From an uncultured Marinomonas sp. (GTDB lineage Bacteria > Pseudomonadota > Gammaproteobacteria > Pseudomonadales > Marinomonadaceae), in the NCBI GenBank assembly GCA_947493575.1, contig CANLRQ010000029.1, positions 1 through 35,765 on the forward strand: 35,765 bases of DNA. Direction: 5' to 3'. Shown here piece by piece: positions 34,719 through 35,765 of this stretch (the first letter of the stretch is position 1; every line of letters begins with the position of its first letter). The translations under genes and the position numbers were made by a program. The notes under the pieces were generated by a model. It searched no databases and was not told the origin of the DNA. It saw only the letters and a program-made list of their open reading frames with translations.

Positions 34719-35071
34719 TACAATGGGCTAATGACATTCCTATCTACTTGCATCGTGACCCCGTCGATTTTCGAAAAGCCATTAATGGCCTTGCGGTCAT
34801 CGTGAGCGATGCCATGGAGTTGGCTCCCTGTCAATCTGCACTGTTTGTGTTCTGCAATAAACCACGCACTCAACTGAAAGTCTTGTATTGGGATAACACA
34901 GGATTTGCTCTGTGGCAAAAACGCTTAGAAAAAGAGCGTTTTAAGTGGCCACGAAAACAAGAAGACTCAACCCTCACCATTACCCATGAACAGTGGTGTT
35001 GGTTACTTCGTGGCTTTGATATTAACCAATTGACGCCACACCAATCCTTGTATTATTCCGAGGTCTCTTAA
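34715..35071 (+). CDS. tnpB: IS66 TnpB (Orf2) accessory protein
   Basis: The 118-residue IS66 Orf2-type protein begins MIQWANDIPIYLHRDPVDFR and carries the family's DFRKAINGLAVIV, FVFCNKPRTQLKVLYWDNTG and FALWQKRLEKERFKWP motifs. Its reaction is unknown, but IS66 transposition requires it. It overlaps tnpA by four bases. Confidence 0.92.
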   Translation: MIQWANDIPIYLHRDPVDFRKAINGLAVIVSDAMELAPCQSALFVFCNKPRTQLKVLYWDNTGFALWQKRLEKERFKWPRKQEDSTLTITHEQWCWLLRGFDINQLTPHQSLYYSEVS

Positions 35072-35118
35072 TAGAGACTTTTAGAGCGTGCAGCACCATT
35101 TGACGTTATAATCCACGT

Positions 35119-35765
35119 ATGAATGATGTCGCCTCTTTACAACAAGAAATTGATCAGTTACGTACGCAGCTTGTACAACGTGATGCTCAAGTTGCAGAAC
35201 GTGATGCCCAAGTTGCAGAACGTGATGCCCAAGTTGCAGAACGTGATGCCCAAGTTGCAGAACGTGATGTGCAGATTAATGTATTACAGGAACAGCTTAA
35301 ATTACTGTTGAAGCGCCGGTTTGGCCCTTCCAGTGAAAAGCTCTCTCCAGATCAATTGGGTTTGTTTAATGAACCCGAAGAAGTCGTCGCTGAATCAGGG
35401 GCTGAAGAGGCTCCCACAACAGAGGTGAAGAGGCATATACGCCGCCGTAAGCCTCGTATCAGCATTCCAGATAACTTCCCACGTGAAGAGATCATTTACG
35501 ACTTGCCGGAGGGTGAAAAAGTCTGCCCTCATGATGGCAGCGAACTTAACGTCATTGGCAGTGAAGATCATGAACAATTAGACATCATCCCTGCACAAAT
35601 CAAAGTACTGCGCCACAAGCGTTTAACCTATGCTTGCCCATGCTGTAGTAGCCATGTAGTAACGGCCAGCAAACCAAAACAACCGATCGAAAAGAGCATT
35701 GCAAGCCCCGGGTTACTCGCCTTCGTTGCCACCAGTAAATACGCCGATGCCCTGCCGTTGTATCG
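35119..35765 (+). CDS. tnpC: IS66 TnpC transposase, N-terminal 215 codons, cut by window end
   Basis: ATG 35119 starts MNDVASLQQEIDQLRTQLVQ, a coiled coil. Four in-phase copies of RDAQVAE follow, from 21-bp tandem repeats (35179-35262). Then come LKRRFGPSSEKLSPDQLGLF (typical IS66 N-terminus), a basic stretch (KRHIRRRKPRISIPDNFPRE), the CPHDG and YACPCCSSHV zinc-ribbon cysteines, and SPGLLAFVATSKYADALPLY. The DDE core is outside the window. The four RDAQVAE repeats lengthen the coil and are polymorphic in principle. Confidence 0.92.
   Translation, partial: MNDVASLQQEIDQLRTQLVQRDAQVAERDAQVAERDAQVAERDAQVAERDVQINVLQEQLKLLLKRRFGPSSEKLSPDQLGLFNEPEEVVAESGAEEAPTTEVKRHIRRRKPRISIPDNFPREEIIYDLPEGEKVCPHDGSELNVIGSEDHEQLDIIPAQIKVLRHKRLTYACPCCSSHVVTASKPKQPIEKSIASPGLLAFVATSKYADALPLY
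35179..35262. repeat. four 21-bp tandem repeats in tnpC
   Basis: Four copies of a 21-base unit (CGTGATGCCCAAGTTGCAGA then A, the first with one change) encode RDAQVAE heptads of the TnpC coiled coil. Confidence 0.9.

Larger units (their letters stand above)
34335..35765 (+). mobile_element. IS66 family insertion sequence, left part, runs off right edge
   Basis: The element starts GTAAGCGCCCATCC at 34335, the usual IS66 end (GTAAGCG). It contains tnpA, tnpB and the start of tnpC in the standard order. The 8 bases before it (GCATTATC, 34327-34334) should be repeated beyond the window if it transposed recently. Confidence 0.9.

Noticed and set aside
35123..35311. ORF with repeated LQNVMPK
   Set aside because: Out-of-frame reading of the 21-bp repeats of tnpC.

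Overview
The window reads as a low-to-medium GC gammaproteobacterial chromosome segment, most likely Marinomonas or a close relative (Oceanospirillales). This rests on the overall look of the housekeeping proteins (RsmC, OtnK/OtnC/OtnI, TauE, a Cache chemoreceptor) and of the RAYT and IS66 elements, not on a database search. No rRNA, tRNA or CRISPR array was seen. The segment is accessory-rich, with transposase remnants from several families and at least six broken genes.

Layout. (1) 1-4,430: a truncated IS5-like element, a LysE exporter, an MFS remnant, a TauE/SafE permease, and a gamma-glutamylcyclotransferase-like gene overlapping rsmC. (2) 4,560-8,450: a Cache-domain chemoreceptor downstream of an orphan family-5 peptide-binding protein. 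(3) 8,560-9,617: transposase wreckage, ending in what looks like the last codons of a TRAP permease. (4) 9,649-13,153: a four-carbon acid sugar operon, with a decayed ltnD followed by intact otnK, otnC and otnI. (5) 13,273-13,996: a dead siderophore-interacting protein gene and a strong terminator. (6) 14,147-19,676: a defence-like block. It holds an Abi/HEPN protein with a divergent predicted ~100-nt RNA that has its own promoter and terminator, a cupin with a 205-bp tandem duplication, and two overlapping P-loop NTPases behind a promoter embedded in 16-bp tandem repeats. (7) 19,752-25,085: a segment bounded by identical 29-bp direct repeats. It holds a RAYT transposase and a leftward cassette in which a 35-residue peptide gene with three GGTV repeats precedes a radical SAM enzyme, AzlC, AzlD and an AraC regulator. 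(8) 25,239-26,318: a DUF805 protein and an internally deleted RAYT copy. (9) 26,641-32,679: a tightly coupled leftward operon of class III aminotransferase, zinc dehydrogenase, HAD phosphatase, glycosyltransferase, DUF1349 protein and MATE exporter, resembling an amino-sugar or aminocyclitol pathway. (10) 32,940-35,765: RAYT and IS4 remnants, then a GMC oxidoreductase cut by an IS66 element that runs off the right edge.

The best candidates for an undescribed system are the GGTV peptide / radical SAM / AzlCD / AraC cassette (21,431-24,681), which looks like a RiPP or peptide-derived small-molecule pathway with an unusual amino-acid-type exporter, and the Abi/HEPN gene with its divergent small RNA (14,147-15,273), which fits an RNA-regulated toxin. 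The aminotransferase operon with the neighbouring GMC oxidase is a third. All functional statements are from reading the sequence and need the tests listed.
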